Shown here: positions 19,957 to 31,279 of the stretch, piece by piece | How positions within the stretch are numbered: the stretch's first letter is position 1 | Layout of the letters: each line of letters opens with the position of its first letter | DNA from: Actinostola sp. cb2023 | Lineage: Eukaryota > Cnidaria > Anthozoa > Actiniaria > Actinostolidae | Assembly (NCBI GenBank): GCA_033675265.1 | Contig: JAUJYZ010000592.1 | Location: 1 to 64,000, forward strand | Direction of reading: 5' to 3' | DNA length: 64,000 nt | Position numbers and translations under genes: made by a program | Notes under the pieces: generated by a model | Told to the model about the DNA's origin: nothing | Seen by the model: the letters and a program-made list of their open reading frames with translations, nothing else | Database searches by the model: none

Positions 19957-21973
19957 GGGGCCGGTTGCATAAAACTTACGAGTCTACATATTAAGTGTAC
20001 TCGTAATTTAAGACTGTTGCAAAGAATGAGTTAATTGGTATTGGAACTTACGAGTATCGTAAGTGACAGCACATGGGCATTTTGTCTGCGCATGCGTGAA
20101 ATGCCAACATGGACACAAAGACCCTCTGACACGCGCATATATCCCGCGCCATCCCGCGCTAATTTAAATACCAGGAATAACTGACAAGATGGCGAAGTTC
20201 TATCTCATATATTTATTTATTAACTTGTCTATATGAACATATGTAACTCTAAAATGATGGATTCTATTTTATCAATGCTGAAGGCATACTGCAGTTGTCA
20301 TAACCAGTATTTACGATGCATTGTGAGTTGCATATTGCAAGGAGAGGGAGGTCCAGACATGACACGCTAAACTGACAATGGCTGCCGTCTTCGTCGTATA
20401 CATGCACTTTGAACATTCATAGCAGGAGCTATGCATTTTTTGAAAGTCATTTATTGTGATGAATGGAATGACTATTGAATAATCTTCGCCTCCGTAACAT
20501 TAAGCAGCTTGGGGGTCGGTAGAAATCGAAAGATAATTTGACTTGAATGCTTGGAGTCCACATTTCTGCTCGTCGCGAGTCCCGTAAATGGTAAGCAAAA
20601 CTATTGCAATGCAAAACAGTGGAAACAAGTTTTTAATTTTCTTAACAACTAATTTTTCTGCAAAGTCTGTTCTCTCATTTATACTTTCAAAGACTTAGAA
20701 TAAGGAAATAGACGAAGATATGATAGAACCATGGCTTCGAGAAGTGACACAAAACATCAATTCCACCATTTCACCGAGTATAGGGTGAGAAGAATCTATT
20801 AAATCTGACAGCTATACATTTTTTGAAGCCCCATTCTCTATAAAAACTGAAATTATATAAAGGAATGAATGCTGTGGTAATTATCTCCAACTTGGGGGTC
20901 GGTAAAATTTTCAAGAAATATCTCATTAAAGTTCGACCTAAATTGAACACTTCTACATATTCACCGGGCCATAGCTCGAAATCGCGTCCACCTGAAAGAC
21001 CATTTCATTAAAATTCTAAAAGTTTACTTGCATCACAATTACCAAGCGTTAATCCAGTGCTGTAGAATACTTGATTGTAGAAATAATTAACGCTGAACAT
21101 CCAACTCCAAACACCACAGTCGCATTTCAATGTAAAATATCTCGCCATCAAAAGAAATAACAGCGGCCAAAGATATACCCAGGGGAAGAAGTGTTTATCG
21201 TCTTTAAAAATGAGTACATTTTCATGACGTTTAAACTTTAGAAAAGCGTAGATCTCCTACAAAATATCCTTAAAATGTGCTATCGAGCTGGAAAATGGTT
21301 CCAGACGTCACTAGTCAATGCTGTGTTGGCGCATGCGCAGACAAAATACCCATATGCTGTAAGTGACCACTTAAGTGCTGTTTATGCAACGAAATGTACG
21401 GGTGTTGCACAAACGCTTTGCGCCCATTTCTTAAGTGCAGAAGTCGACCGTAAATTTACGGGAGACCTAGAGGTCCCGTAAAACTAAGTGTCATGGAAAA
21501 TTTTACTTTCAGTTAAAAATGTCCTTCAATATTTTTAATTTATAAACATTTATATCATAGCCCTGTATTGTAAGGGTGTTTATTTGGACTAATTTATTTT
21601 TCCTGCAAAAAAAAAACGAACTGAATAGATAAATGTGCTCATTTTCCTTTCCTTAATTTCATCAAGTAATCCGTTTACATTTTTGTACAATCGATGTTAT
21701 TCATTTTTGAAAGCTTTTTGATTTATTTGATTTATTAGCTTCTATAGGCTTTGTTAATTATACATTTCTGTAATCAAATTCTATGAGTTCTATGAATTAA
21801 AAATAATTATGCTTAACCAAGCACTTAAGTGTCCCCGTAAATTCACTCTTAAGTAATTCACTTACGAAAGTGTTCAGTAAGCTTCATGCAACACGCTTTA
21901 GGAAACCCGTAGCACAATCTTAAGTGCCTCACTTAAGTTAACACTTAAGTACAGGTTTTATGCAACCGGGCCC
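19957..21973. mobile_element. 2-kb TIR element, GGCCGGTTGCATAAAAC termini
   Basis: GGGGCCGGTTGCATAAAAC at the left pairs with GTTTTATGCAACCGGGCCC at the right. Inside both ends are many CTTAAGTG or ACTCGTAA copies and inverted GCGCATGCG blocks, i.e. subterminal repeats. No intact coding region was found in the ~2 kb. It lies in an intron of gene 2. Confidence 0.75.
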
Positions 21974-22176
21974 AGGAATACTAGTAGCACCTACTCGAGT
22001 ATATGGTTATTTTTAATTTAAGGTATCATACTTTCAAGGGTGTTTAATTTAAAAGGCCTGGGTTTTGGGTAAAACAACAGTAAAATAAAACGATTTTCGG
22101 CCAAATGTATTTTTAGCATACCGAAACTTTAGCGGCAAATAATGCGTCGGTTTGGTGGGTTCAACAGTATTATTAC

Positions 22177-22356
22177 TCATGTGAAAAATGGCACACTCCA
22201 TTTTCCTTTATAACAATCAATTACTGCAACTACTGCGCCCATCTGTGCGTAACCGATTTTGCATTTCAATCGGAGTCGGTATCCTGAAGGATATTTCGCT
22301 TTTCGGGTTTGTGATTAGAGAATTAGCAGGAATGATCGGTTTATTACAATCTTGAA
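22177..22356 (-). pseudogene. Sushi exon B2, duplicated and broken (left copy)
   Basis: Duplicate of exon A2 (PIIPANSLITN, CKIGYAQMG, CYKGKWSVPF). The duplication boundary replaces the final cysteine codon with TGA, and this arm also has one extra base near 22300 that shifts the frame. The right-arm version (38646-38824) lacks the extra base but keeps the TGA. Confidence 0.6.
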
Positions 22357-22598
22357 CTGAAGAATAAATTATAAGAGATTAAGAAAGAGACAAGGTCTGT
22401 CTATCTGTCCGAGTTAGTCACTCCGTCGACCTGCCGTTTGTCCGTGTAAGTCAGTTGATAGGTCGGTCAGTTAGTCAATCGGTCAGTTAGTCAGTCGGTC
22501 ACATGATATAGTCAGTTGATCAGCTGTTATCAGTCAGTTATTTTCTCGGCCGGTCAGCCGTCCGTCAGCCGGTCCTTTAGACAGTCAATCTTACTTAC

Positions 22599-22782
22599 GA
22601 CAAACGAAACCCCGTGGCACATCCCATTGTTTCTTGGCCGTGCATCTCCTCACTGCTGCAGCATGAGTCACATTCAATGCGTAGCCTTGTTTACACTCGT
22701 ATCGCACTGTACTGTTGTAGCCTGTGTTTGTTATAACGTTTAACACCATGGACAATGTCAGGTGGAATTCCACAAGAAAGGT
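22599..22782 (-). pseudogene. Sushi exon B1 with 1-base frameshift (left copy)
   Basis: Duplicate of exon A1 with the same acceptor and donor. It is 184 bp here versus 183 in the right arm: an extra T near 22728 breaks the frame after SMVLNVITNTG. The right arm copy (38221-38403) is intact, so this may be a real mutation or a consensus error. Confidence 0.6.
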
Positions 22783-22861
22783 CTGTCGTAGTAAAGAAGT
22801 GTGCAATTAATGAAACAAGACGCTGACATTAGAGTAATATGATAAACACAACTATGCAACG

Positions 22862-22995
22862 ACCTCCTCCCTCCTCCCTCCTCCCTCCTCCCTCCTCCCC
22901 TCCTCCCTCCTCCCTCCTCCCTCCTCCCTCCTCCCTCCTCCCTCCTCCTCCTCCCTCCTCCCTCCTCCCTCCTCCCTTCTCCCTCCTCCCTCCTA
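22862..22995. repeat. (CCT)n-rich low-complexity tract
   Basis: CCTCCTCC repeats in the intron between the duplicated WAP-like and sushi exons; length differs slightly from the mirror at about 37998-38138. Confidence 0.9.
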
Positions 22996-23034
22996 ACGAC
23001 TCGGAGTCGATGATTGTGAATAGGTGTTGGTTAC

Positions 23035-23163
23035 CTTTCTGGACACAACTGAAATCACACGGTCCGTCACACAAGCACTCGTGTTTTGCAGGGCAATTGG
23101 GACTGTGTGGTGAACACGTTTGAGTACACTTTGAAGCAGGTAACGTTCTCTTTGGACATGTTG
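23035..23163 (-). CDS. WAP-like cysteine-rich exon B of gene 2 (left copy)
   Basis: A duplicate of exon A: 129 bp, phase 1-1, same eight cysteines (CPAKHECLCDGPCDFSC). It is the first exon of gene 2 that can be recognised; no exon is found between it and the palindrome centre. Confidence 0.62.
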
Positions 23164-23455
23164 CTGAAAGAAAAAATGTTGTTAGAAAGTGTCATTATTG
23201 TGTCGAGTGTGATATATTATTTATATCCATGACTTTAACAAAACTTTTGAGACGTATCGCATGATATGGGTGCTTTTTAAGTTTAATTTTACTGAAAATG
23301 AAATATAATCTCCACTCCCGGCCCTAGTCTCCTTCGCGGCCGTCTTTAGCCTCGTTCCATTCCCTTGCTGAACAATAAAGAGCTCAGTCATGCTTGGTGG
23401 ATGAGAATGATTTTGTTGAAGCAAAAAAACTAGTGGGATATGTATTAGAGTGATA

Positions 23456-25449
23456 CCGTAGAATTCCGATAGTAACGGCCCCTCTTTACTTTCGAATTTA
23501 GCAGGCCAAAGGGGCCACTACTTTCGGGAAGCCGTTACTTTCGGATGGTTAAAAAACGTTTGCAAACACAAAACAGAACGCCTATACATGTTATGTCAAA
23601 AGGTCATCCATGTACTAAATTCTATGATATTTATTCACAACAATCTACAAGTAAAAAAAAGTAAACTGTAACAAATACCGGTATACTACTTGAAAGGTCT
23701 AAGTGTTCAATAATACTGTTAAATAACGCTCCGCGTAAGAACGATAGCACTCTACCGCATTGTAAACAAAAACATAATCTAATTATCCAATTTAAATCCT
23801 GGACTGTCATTGGTCAAAAAACAGATTATTCCCGAAATAATACCGAAGATATTCGTTTTCCTTACCGATTTCTTCCTTATTAGGTTTTGCTCTATTGTTT
23901 CCAAATGCTCCGAAGTTTATACGGAAATTGACCGTGAGGAAATCGATTTGTAGGCTATTGAGCATGCATATACCAAGTATTTTGGGACGCCATATTGAAT
24001 TCCTTGTCATCACCTTGAACGAAGCGTTTCATCCAAGCGAAAACAGATAAAAATCGCAACTTTTTTTATTATAAAATAGTGTAAATAGATTGTAAATAGT
24101 ATATATCTTCTATGGAACATGAAAAAGATGGCACTTTTCAGAGCAACGTGTGTGAAATCAAGGCGATCTGCAGTCAATCAGGCTTCGACCTTTGCACTCC
24201 AGCGCGCCGGGCCGGGAGAGCAAATTATTATTATTTCTGTATGGACTCAATAAACTACATGTACACAACAAAAACGACAGATTTGCCCTATGTTCCGCTC
24301 GTTCCTTCGGTGAAAATGATCAAATACATTTTTTAATGTTTATTTATTTCAATTCCAGTCTTGGTTTTTTTAGCTTCAGCATTGGACGGAACTACTATTA
24401 AAAGGTGTTATTTTGAAAGACAGGATGATAAGAACAAAGGAACATGTTTTCTGATCTGAGCACTTCACGTAGCTATAAACTTGGATGTACCGGTATATTG
24501 CGGCGCTTGGTTGTTGATATTTTACCATCATGTTTGCCGGACGGCCTTCATTATGTAATTGTCTCGTTTCTTGCCGTCTAATCCTGGAGGAAAATTTTAT
24601 ATTTCACGCAAAGGAACACTTGAGGGAGGTAAGGCACTAAATATATTTCTGTGTTCGTATTTTACCAGATGAAATGTTCTACCTCTCAAAGACATTCGAG
24701 TCTGTAGCTATTTTGGAGAATGTGAGATAGAGACCGGAGATGGAGAATATCCAATACGCATTGCTTTGGCCTTTCATTTTGAAGAGGACTGATTGCTTTT
24801 GTAAACACATTTATTCCTGGATTTATCGGACAAAAACCGAAGACATATATAACTGAATTTATGCGCCTCAGCTCTGTTGACTTGTGAGGCCTTGCACTTT
24901 GCTTGTTTGATCCTTGACTTCAGTTCATGTTTTATATACGATAAGTTTGTTACTGATATTACATAGGATACAAAGGATTGCTTCCCGATACTGTATCTGG
25001 ACATTGTCAATGTCACCAAACTGCTTTTGAACTAAGGCCGAACAAAGCTATACAATTACAGCTTTTGGGCATATGTCGCTCTTTTGGGAAGTTTCCTCAC
25101 GGTTAATTATTCTCTAATACTCACTATGGGCAGATTATTAGTATATGATCGTAATTCATCAAAAATAAGGCAAGAAAAACGTACTTTACTCTAATGTTTT
25201 CTGATTTTTAGATTCAAATTTGCCGCTTTTCCCTCGTCCACCAATGATAGCAGCGAAAATAATTGGATTATGTTTTCTCATCAACGGCTCCAGATGCGTT
25301 AGCCCTATTGTTTTCGCTACAGTTCTTACGCGGAGCGTTACTTAATACCGTATTAGCAGACGGTGATGGCTAGTCCTGCACTTAGGGGGACCGTTACTTT
25401 AGGGGGGATCGTTATTTTCGGGAGGGCCGTTACTATCGGAATTCTACGG
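23456..25449. mobile_element. 2-kb TA-inserting TIR element, CCGTAGAATTCCGATAG termini
   Basis: The ends CCGTAGAATTCCGATAGTAA and inverse are perfect over 26 bp and flanked by TA (23454-23455, 25450-25451). The paralogous site at 19359-19363 reads AGTGATAATTAATCC without the element, an exact empty TA site. Subterminal CCGTTACTTTCGG-like motifs recur at both ends. No transposase is recognised; the open frame at 24774-25019 is of unknown nature. Best placed as a non-autonomous Tc1/mariner/pogo-type element. Confidence 0.85.
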
Positions 25450-25554
25450 TAATTAATCCAGCGGTGTGCCATAATAATGCTCAAAAAGCACAAAGAAGAA
25501 TTACAAAGTTTTCGCGTTTATTGGACTCGTCATCGTTCTCATCCATTTAAAATT

Positions 25555-26026
25555 AAAATTTGATTTAGCTGAAACTTCACTGAAATAATCTTGAAGGGTC
25601 TCATAATCACTAGTTAAAATCTTTTCTCAATATTGGAGAGGGAAGTACTATATTTTTATGAATCTTTAAAGGTGTCAATGACGTCACTTCCTCAACCCAA
25701 ACTCAGCTCCATACATTTCTTTGTAGTTTGTGATCAAAATATTTGAACGGTTTGTTCAGATAACAGCTCTGCATTGAACAAAACTAGTCAAACAATCAAT
25801 CCTAAGCACATATAAGGTAAGAAAACTCCTTCACACAAACGTTTAGCTTCATAGAAATATAAATAATTCAAGACATTAAACATGAAGAAATGTATGGAGC
25901 GAATTTGGGTTGAGTACGTGACGTCACTAACACTTCTAAAGATTCATAAAAATGTATTACTTCCCAGTGGAATGTCTGAGAAAAAAACGAACCAGTGATT
26001 GTACGGTTTCAGCTAAATCAAATTTT
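25555..26026. mobile_element. TIR element, AAAATTTGATTTAGCTGAAAC ends
   Basis: Imperfect inverted arms of about 200 bp (TGATTTAGCTGAAAC, GTGACGTCA and CCATACATTTCTT blocks recur inverted) enclosing about 470 bp. It lies where the duplicated cassette stops matching its partner. No coding capacity. Confidence 0.65.
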
Positions 26027-26686
26027 GAACGATTTACGTAATAGGTAGCCTCCTAAAGCAGACCCGTGTCCAGGCTTCAGTTTTTCTTCGCTGGCCACTG
26101 GGTTTGCTCAGATGAACCATACATTCCTTTCCAGTGGATTAGCCAATCAGAACGAACCTCTTAAATCTGTGGTGGTGCGGACTTTGACCTCAATGGACTT
26201 CCACGAACAAACATCACGTGAACTGACAGTTCGTATAGTACTGTGGTGGCTTGAAGAGTTTTCAAGCTAGCGATGTAATGTTTTCAAAATTCAACAGTTG
26301 AATATCCACCAGCAAAAGGCAATCGATCCGAGCGATTTATTTTGAACAAAAGGACTTGTTCGTCAACTTCCGACTGGTCATGGAAAGTCATTACTGATAT
26401 ATCAAGCATTGAAACTGAGTCTACGACAACGGTACACACGATTCTGGTCATTTATTTACTTTAGCAAAGCAACTACTTCTGCAGACAGACAAATAGTTAC
26501 CGTATTCAAAATATTCTTGTACGGTTGATATCCAAAGTACGGGACAAGAGTGCCAGTAAATTAACTTTCGTTCGTCCGAATATTTCCGGGTTTTCCTCTC
26601 CTTTGACTCACTTTTCAGTGGCACAATAAAGCACAAGTCCTCGTTGATGATTTTTGTGTTATCATTATCTGTGGTCATTTAACCGG
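26027..26686. other. Spacer without recognised feature
   Basis: AT-rich sequence between two TIR elements. A 76-codon open frame (26448-26678, minus) has no recognisable domain and may be chance. Confidence 0.35.
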
Positions 26687-27494
26687 GTTTAAAACGGGAG
26701 TCATAAATCATCGAGTTTGGAATCGAGTTCGAGTTCGAGTTATGGTTCGAGTTTAATACGGGTTCGAGTTATAGTTCGAGTTATGGTCCGTCCTAGTCCG
26801 ACCCTGGATCCCATGCAGGGTTTATTCGTTCTTCGACAAAACCTCTCGTGAAATATCGAGCAATAATTTCGACTTTCATCGCGACTGAACTACCAAGAGC
26901 TTTAGGGAAGTAACAGCATTGTGCATCGCAACACAATTAGTAGACATATCATGATAACAATGATTTGAGTCGACTGTAATATATTTTCTGTTTGACAGGC
27001 CGAAGAAAAATGGAAGAAAATGGTTCGTTATAGTGTGTCATCGTTACATCGAAGTTCGATTCGGAACTTATTTTGTTACTGAGGGTTTTCCTGTCTCCTG
27101 TTTCACTTATGAAAACGAAGACACGCGTATTCTAACCTACATATACAGACGGTCTATTTCCTGCCTTCAGTAGCTAGAGTATAGTTCTTGACGTATTTTC
27201 CTAATACCACGACATCACAACACCGCAGATATCTATTTATTTGCAGTTTCACACAATTTTTATTTTTCGAGTATAAAACGTTTCTTAAAATGCCCGATAT
27301 ACAAAAGAGAGATTTTAACAAAGTAAATTTCAACGAATTCACGATATATACGTTGTCGAAGAACGAATACTAAACCCTGGGATCCAGGGTTAGGACGGAC
27401 CATAACTCGAACTATAACTCGAACCGTAACTCGAACCGCAACTCGAACTCGAACTCGATTCCAAACTCGACGTTTCGGGATTCCCGTTTAAAAC
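26687..27494. mobile_element. TIR element with GAGTT-repeat subterminal arrays
   Basis: About 808 bp, with ends GTTTAAAACGGGA and inverse. Inside each end lies a ~100-bp array of CGAGTTATGGTTCGAGTT-like units, inverted between ends, followed by GGATCC-centred palindromes (CCCTGGGATCCAGGG). The short open frames inside are unrecognised. The target duplication was not determined. Confidence 0.6.
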
Positions 27495-27620
27495 ATCATT
27501 GATTAGATTATGAATTTTAAACAAGCTAGAGCTTTGCAACACGATATCTCTAAAAATAACTCAAAGTGTGGGAACTATTTTGGTACTGATAATACAAGTG
27601 ATTTCATTGGCTAGTTCAAC

Positions 27621-29717
27621 CACAGGCAGCCCAACCATTGCTTTTGAGGGTAATAAAAATATATTTGCGTCTTTTTGACGGGTTTCCTGTGGTCGCGCGC
27701 GCGATACGCCGGTATTATATTGGGTTCCCTGTGCATAGAAATGTATAATGTTGGGATCCCTGTGTACGCCCTGCGGGACGCGCCGCAGCAAATGTGTATA
27801 TAATATTGAAACAAGGTGTGAAACTGATGGCGTATCATGGCCTGATGTGCGGTACCTGCAGCTGGTGCACTTTTCCGTGAGCCGAAGAGCCGATCGCACG
27901 CTACAGGCCCGTGGGGGGTACCCAGGATAAAGTCGCTGAAGTTTTGAAAAATGGCGGAGAAGTTGATGAAACAAAACATGATTTTTTCGGTGTAATCGTT
28001 TAATTGGATTCTATTCCTTATCCATGGTAAGTTTAGAAGTTCACAATTCATGTCAACTTTACGTAACTTTAGAAGAAGCTCGACGGGTTTAAAGTAGCCT
28101 TTTTTCATTTTGAATGGTGGAGAACAGTTTTGTTGAAAAGTAAGCTGAACTAAATATGTTTCTGAAGTGTTTTCTTGAGGTTTTAGTGGTTTTTGCTCTA
28201 ACTGTTCTCTAATAAAAGCACTTGCCTATACTAGGGCAGAAGGGCTGCTTAATAATCCTCAGCAAATCAGTTATTTTTCATAACTTATGACTGAGCTATT
28301 TGACTTGTGTAGTTGTCAGTGATCGAAATATATAAGCTTACACTACATGAAAAGGAACCTATAGCTCTCAAATGACTGATAGTTCTTCATCTGCTTAAAC
28401 ATTATGACTCTCTCATCTACAAAGCGTTTGACGTTATTTTGTACTTTCTTACAGGACTTCTTAAAACAACAGCATAAATTATCTGAAGCAAAAAATGCCA
28501 AAATATAGACGAACTCAAATTCACCGACTTCGAAGGAGTCATGAATGGAGATGGACTCATGAAGCTGCCGTGAACTAAAATATTAACAGTTGTTCATTAT
28601 TGTCATTGACTGTAGCACAACTCATTTTGCAAATATTATCATCTGAGAGAAACACAGAGTAATTTTAAATACGGTTTTCGTAAGAACGTAAGTAAGCTTA
28701 TCCGTTATCGCTTTCAACTCCGATGTTTGTTATTCATTCACCAACTTGTCGATCGTATTTAATATCCATGTTATTACTGATCAATATAGTGAATAAATTG
28801 TACAGAAAGAATGGAAAAAACAGTGTGTAAAATGCTGGTAAAACTTATTTTAACTGATTGTTGAATATAAATCGTCTGTTTGTCATTTAGTTTAATAAGC
28901 ACTGATAGCAAAAATGTGTTGTGCAGGACTAAATATTGAGACTATTCAGCATTTATAAAACACATTGCCTCAATTTTAAAACATTTTAATCGATAAAAAT
29001 CAAAACACAATACAAATACTTTTATAAAAATCAAAATAGAAAAACAAATAAAGTATATTGTAGATTAATGCATTTAGCCCTGAAGATGGGCGCTTAGCCC
29101 GAAAGCTTGGCGTTTTGTAATAAAACTCAGGTTGAAGATACAAAAAGTCTTTTGTCATATATTGTAGATGTTTTGACTTATGTTTAGTGAACATATAAAA
29201 TATTAAAACTTGTAAAAAAGAGCACAATGCAGATTTGCCGAGCGCTGGCCGATGTCCTCTCGAAGGTAAAATCCGACTGCTTCACGGAAAAAAGTGCACC
29301 AGCTGCGTGTACCGCACATCGGTCCATGAGGCGCAATATGTCAAAATTAAAATTTCTCAGCGTACGGTGAAGTTCTACGGCTGAAACTTATGAAGTGTTT
29401 AGAGAATACGGTAAAGTTTAGTTATTCGAAGAAAAAATTGAATTTTCACGTCATATTGACAAAGATTAGGAGCAAAAACGTATTTGTCACGTGACCTAGT
29501 TTCATACCTGTTTCAATATACACATGTACTGGCGGGACGCGCGGGATGCGCACAGGGATCCCAACATCATACATTTCTATGCACAGGGAACCCAATATAA
29601 TACGTATCGCGCGCGCGTTTCTACCACAAGGAAACCCATCAACAAAAGACGCGCGCATACTAATATATTTTTATTTAGTATGAGTAGCCTCAGAAACAAA
29701 TGGTTGGGCTGCCTGTG
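27621..29717. mobile_element. 2.1-kb CACAGG-family element with long modular TIRs and 7-bp TSD
   Basis: It begins CACAGGCAGCCCAACCATTG and ends with the inverse. GTTCAAC flanks both sides (27614-27620, 29718-29724). Each ~450-bp terminal inverted repeat holds four copies of the CACAGGNANCCC motif in fixed order and orientation around GCGCGC tracts, then a shared GCAGCTGGTGCACTTTTCCG block. The interior has no recognisable transposase. Open frames on both strands across the TIRs encode mirrored peptides and are not genes. Mirrored at 31280-33368. Confidence 0.8.
29080..29104 (+). other. Hammerhead-ribozyme-like core (candidate)
   Basis: CTGAAGA, then a GGGC/GCCC stem with loop GCTTA, then GAAA: the CUGANGA-stem II-GAAA order of a hammerhead. 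It is followed by GC-TTG-GC, a possible short stem III, but the cleavage triplet is not correctly placed. Similar stem-loops occur at the ends of Penelope-like and retrozyme elements, which is only an analogy here. Confidence 0.3.
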
Positions 29718-30466
29718 GTTCAACGGTGCGTAAAACAATCGGAAAGGAATGTATGGCAAACCTCGTCCCCAGGGCCCTCTCTTCTCGCTATTTTCCATTC
29801 TCGTACCCAGAGCCCGCTCGTCATTTGGTTTGTCGCTGGCTCTGGGAAACCCTGTTGCTCGGTCGTCAAATTTTGACGACCAAAGTCGTCAGAGCGCATG
29901 CTCATACTAAAGACCGCTGAGGAGCGGGTACTGTGGAAGAGTCTACTGGCTACGTAGTGTTTACGTTGGTTTGAATATTCAAACAATGTAACAAGTACAC
30001 AAGTTTGTACATTTATCTTCGTGTAGCCGTTTAAAATCCCTTCGACGTTCATCACCGGTTCTTCTCTGGCTCTGTTGCGATAAAGGCTGGACGATAAATA
30101 CATGTTCTAATATAATCTTGCATGTGAACCTTCCTGTCTTCCGCTTTGTTATTGTTTCTCTTGAATTATAAAAATACTCCTTTGAATACTCAAAGCGAGT
30201 ACGATCGATTGTGTCTGTAGCCGTTACTTTACTTTTATAATTTATGTATTGTTTTAGATCTCCCTTTACGAATTTATGTCTACACAGTCAATGAGTCACT
30301 CATTTCCATTGAGTTTATTATTCAACTGAAAAGGTATATAGTTTTTGAAAATAATATTGTATGAAATTACTACAACCGTCGCTGTCACATTCGCTTCGTT
30401 CGCTTTGCAAGTTTGAATCTTTGTTTATCTCATGGACCAATCAAATACGATCATTCATTGTTGATT
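29718..30466. other. Inner end of the left arm, dispersed-repeat fragments
   Basis: It contains CCCAGGGCCCTCTCTTCTCG, a GGCTCTGGGAAACCC block (about 29838-29852) and the perfect palindrome GGTCGTCAAATTTTGACGACC near 29861. The rest, to the centre, is AT-rich with no gene recognised. Confidence 0.5.
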
Positions 30467-30536
30467 CACTCCTCATTTGGTTCGTCGCTGGCTCTGGGAT
30501 ACCCTGAAATTTTTAGCGAATTTCATTGGCTGTTGA
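30467..30536. other. 70-bp spacer at the palindrome centre
   Basis: Pairing of the arms stops after 30466 and resumes at 30537. About 33 bp of the spacer (30473-30505, containing TCGCTGGCTCTGGGATACCC) closely resembles 29821-29853 in the left arm, so the turn-around point contains a fragment of a dispersed repeat. Confidence 0.9.
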
Positions 30537-31279
30537 AATCAACAATGAATGATCGTATTTGATTGGTCCATGAGATAAACAAAGATTCAAACTTGCAAAG
30601 CGAACGAAGCGAATGTGACAGCGACGGTTGTAGTAATTTCATACAATATTATTTTCAAAAACTATATACCTTTTCAGTTGAATAATAAATCAATGGAAAT
30701 GAGTGACTCATTGACTGTGTAGACATAAATTCGTAAAGGGAGATCTAACAATACATAAATTATAAAAGTAAAGTAACGGCTACAGACACAATCGATCGTA
30801 CTCGCTTTGAGTATTCAAAGGAGTATTTTTATAATTCAAGAGAAACAATAACAAAGCGGAAGACAGGAAGGTTCACATGCAAGATTATATTAGAACATGT
30901 ATTTATCGTCCAGCCTTTATCGCAACAGAGCCAGAGAAGAACCGGTGATGAACGTCGAAGGGATTTTAAACGGCTACACGAAGATAAATGTACAAACTTG
31001 TGTACTTGTTACATTGTTTGAATATTCAAACCAACGTAAACACTACGTAGCCAGTAGACTCTTCCACAGTACCCGCTCTCAGCGGTCTTTAGTATGAGCA
31101 TGCGCTCTGACGACTTGGTCGTCAAAATTTGACGACCGAGCAACAGGGTTTCCCAGAGCCAGCGACAAACCAAATGACGAGCGGGCTCTGGGTACGAGAA
31201 TGGAAAATAGCGAGAAGAGAGGGCCCTGGGGACGAGGTTGCCATACATTCCTTTCCGATTGTTTTACGCACCGTTGAAC

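Larger units (their letters stand above)
1..30466. repeat. Left arm of a 61-kb palindrome
   Basis: The whole interval is found again in reverse complement at 30537-61103. Checked anchors include the outer minisatellite (1 pairs with 61103), the LRRNT exon (663-786 with 60318-60441), the 7TM exon (9502-10529 with 50570-51597), the sushi exons (16201-16380 with 44730-44909) and the last bases before the centre (30466 with 30537). Coordinate sums drift between about 60,987 and 61,110, showing small indels but unbroken collinearity. The arm begins at window base 1, so its true outer limit is not visible. Confidence 0.97.

Noticed and set aside
26700..26800. tRNA T-arm-like GGTTCGAGTT sequences
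   Set aside because: They are tandem subterminal units of a TIR element, with no cloverleaf or anticodon arm.
27561..28108. 137- and 165-codon open frames (and mirrors at 32879-33428)
   Set aside because: They cross the terminal inverted repeat of a transposon, encode mirrored peptides on both strands and have no domain; arm differences change their length.
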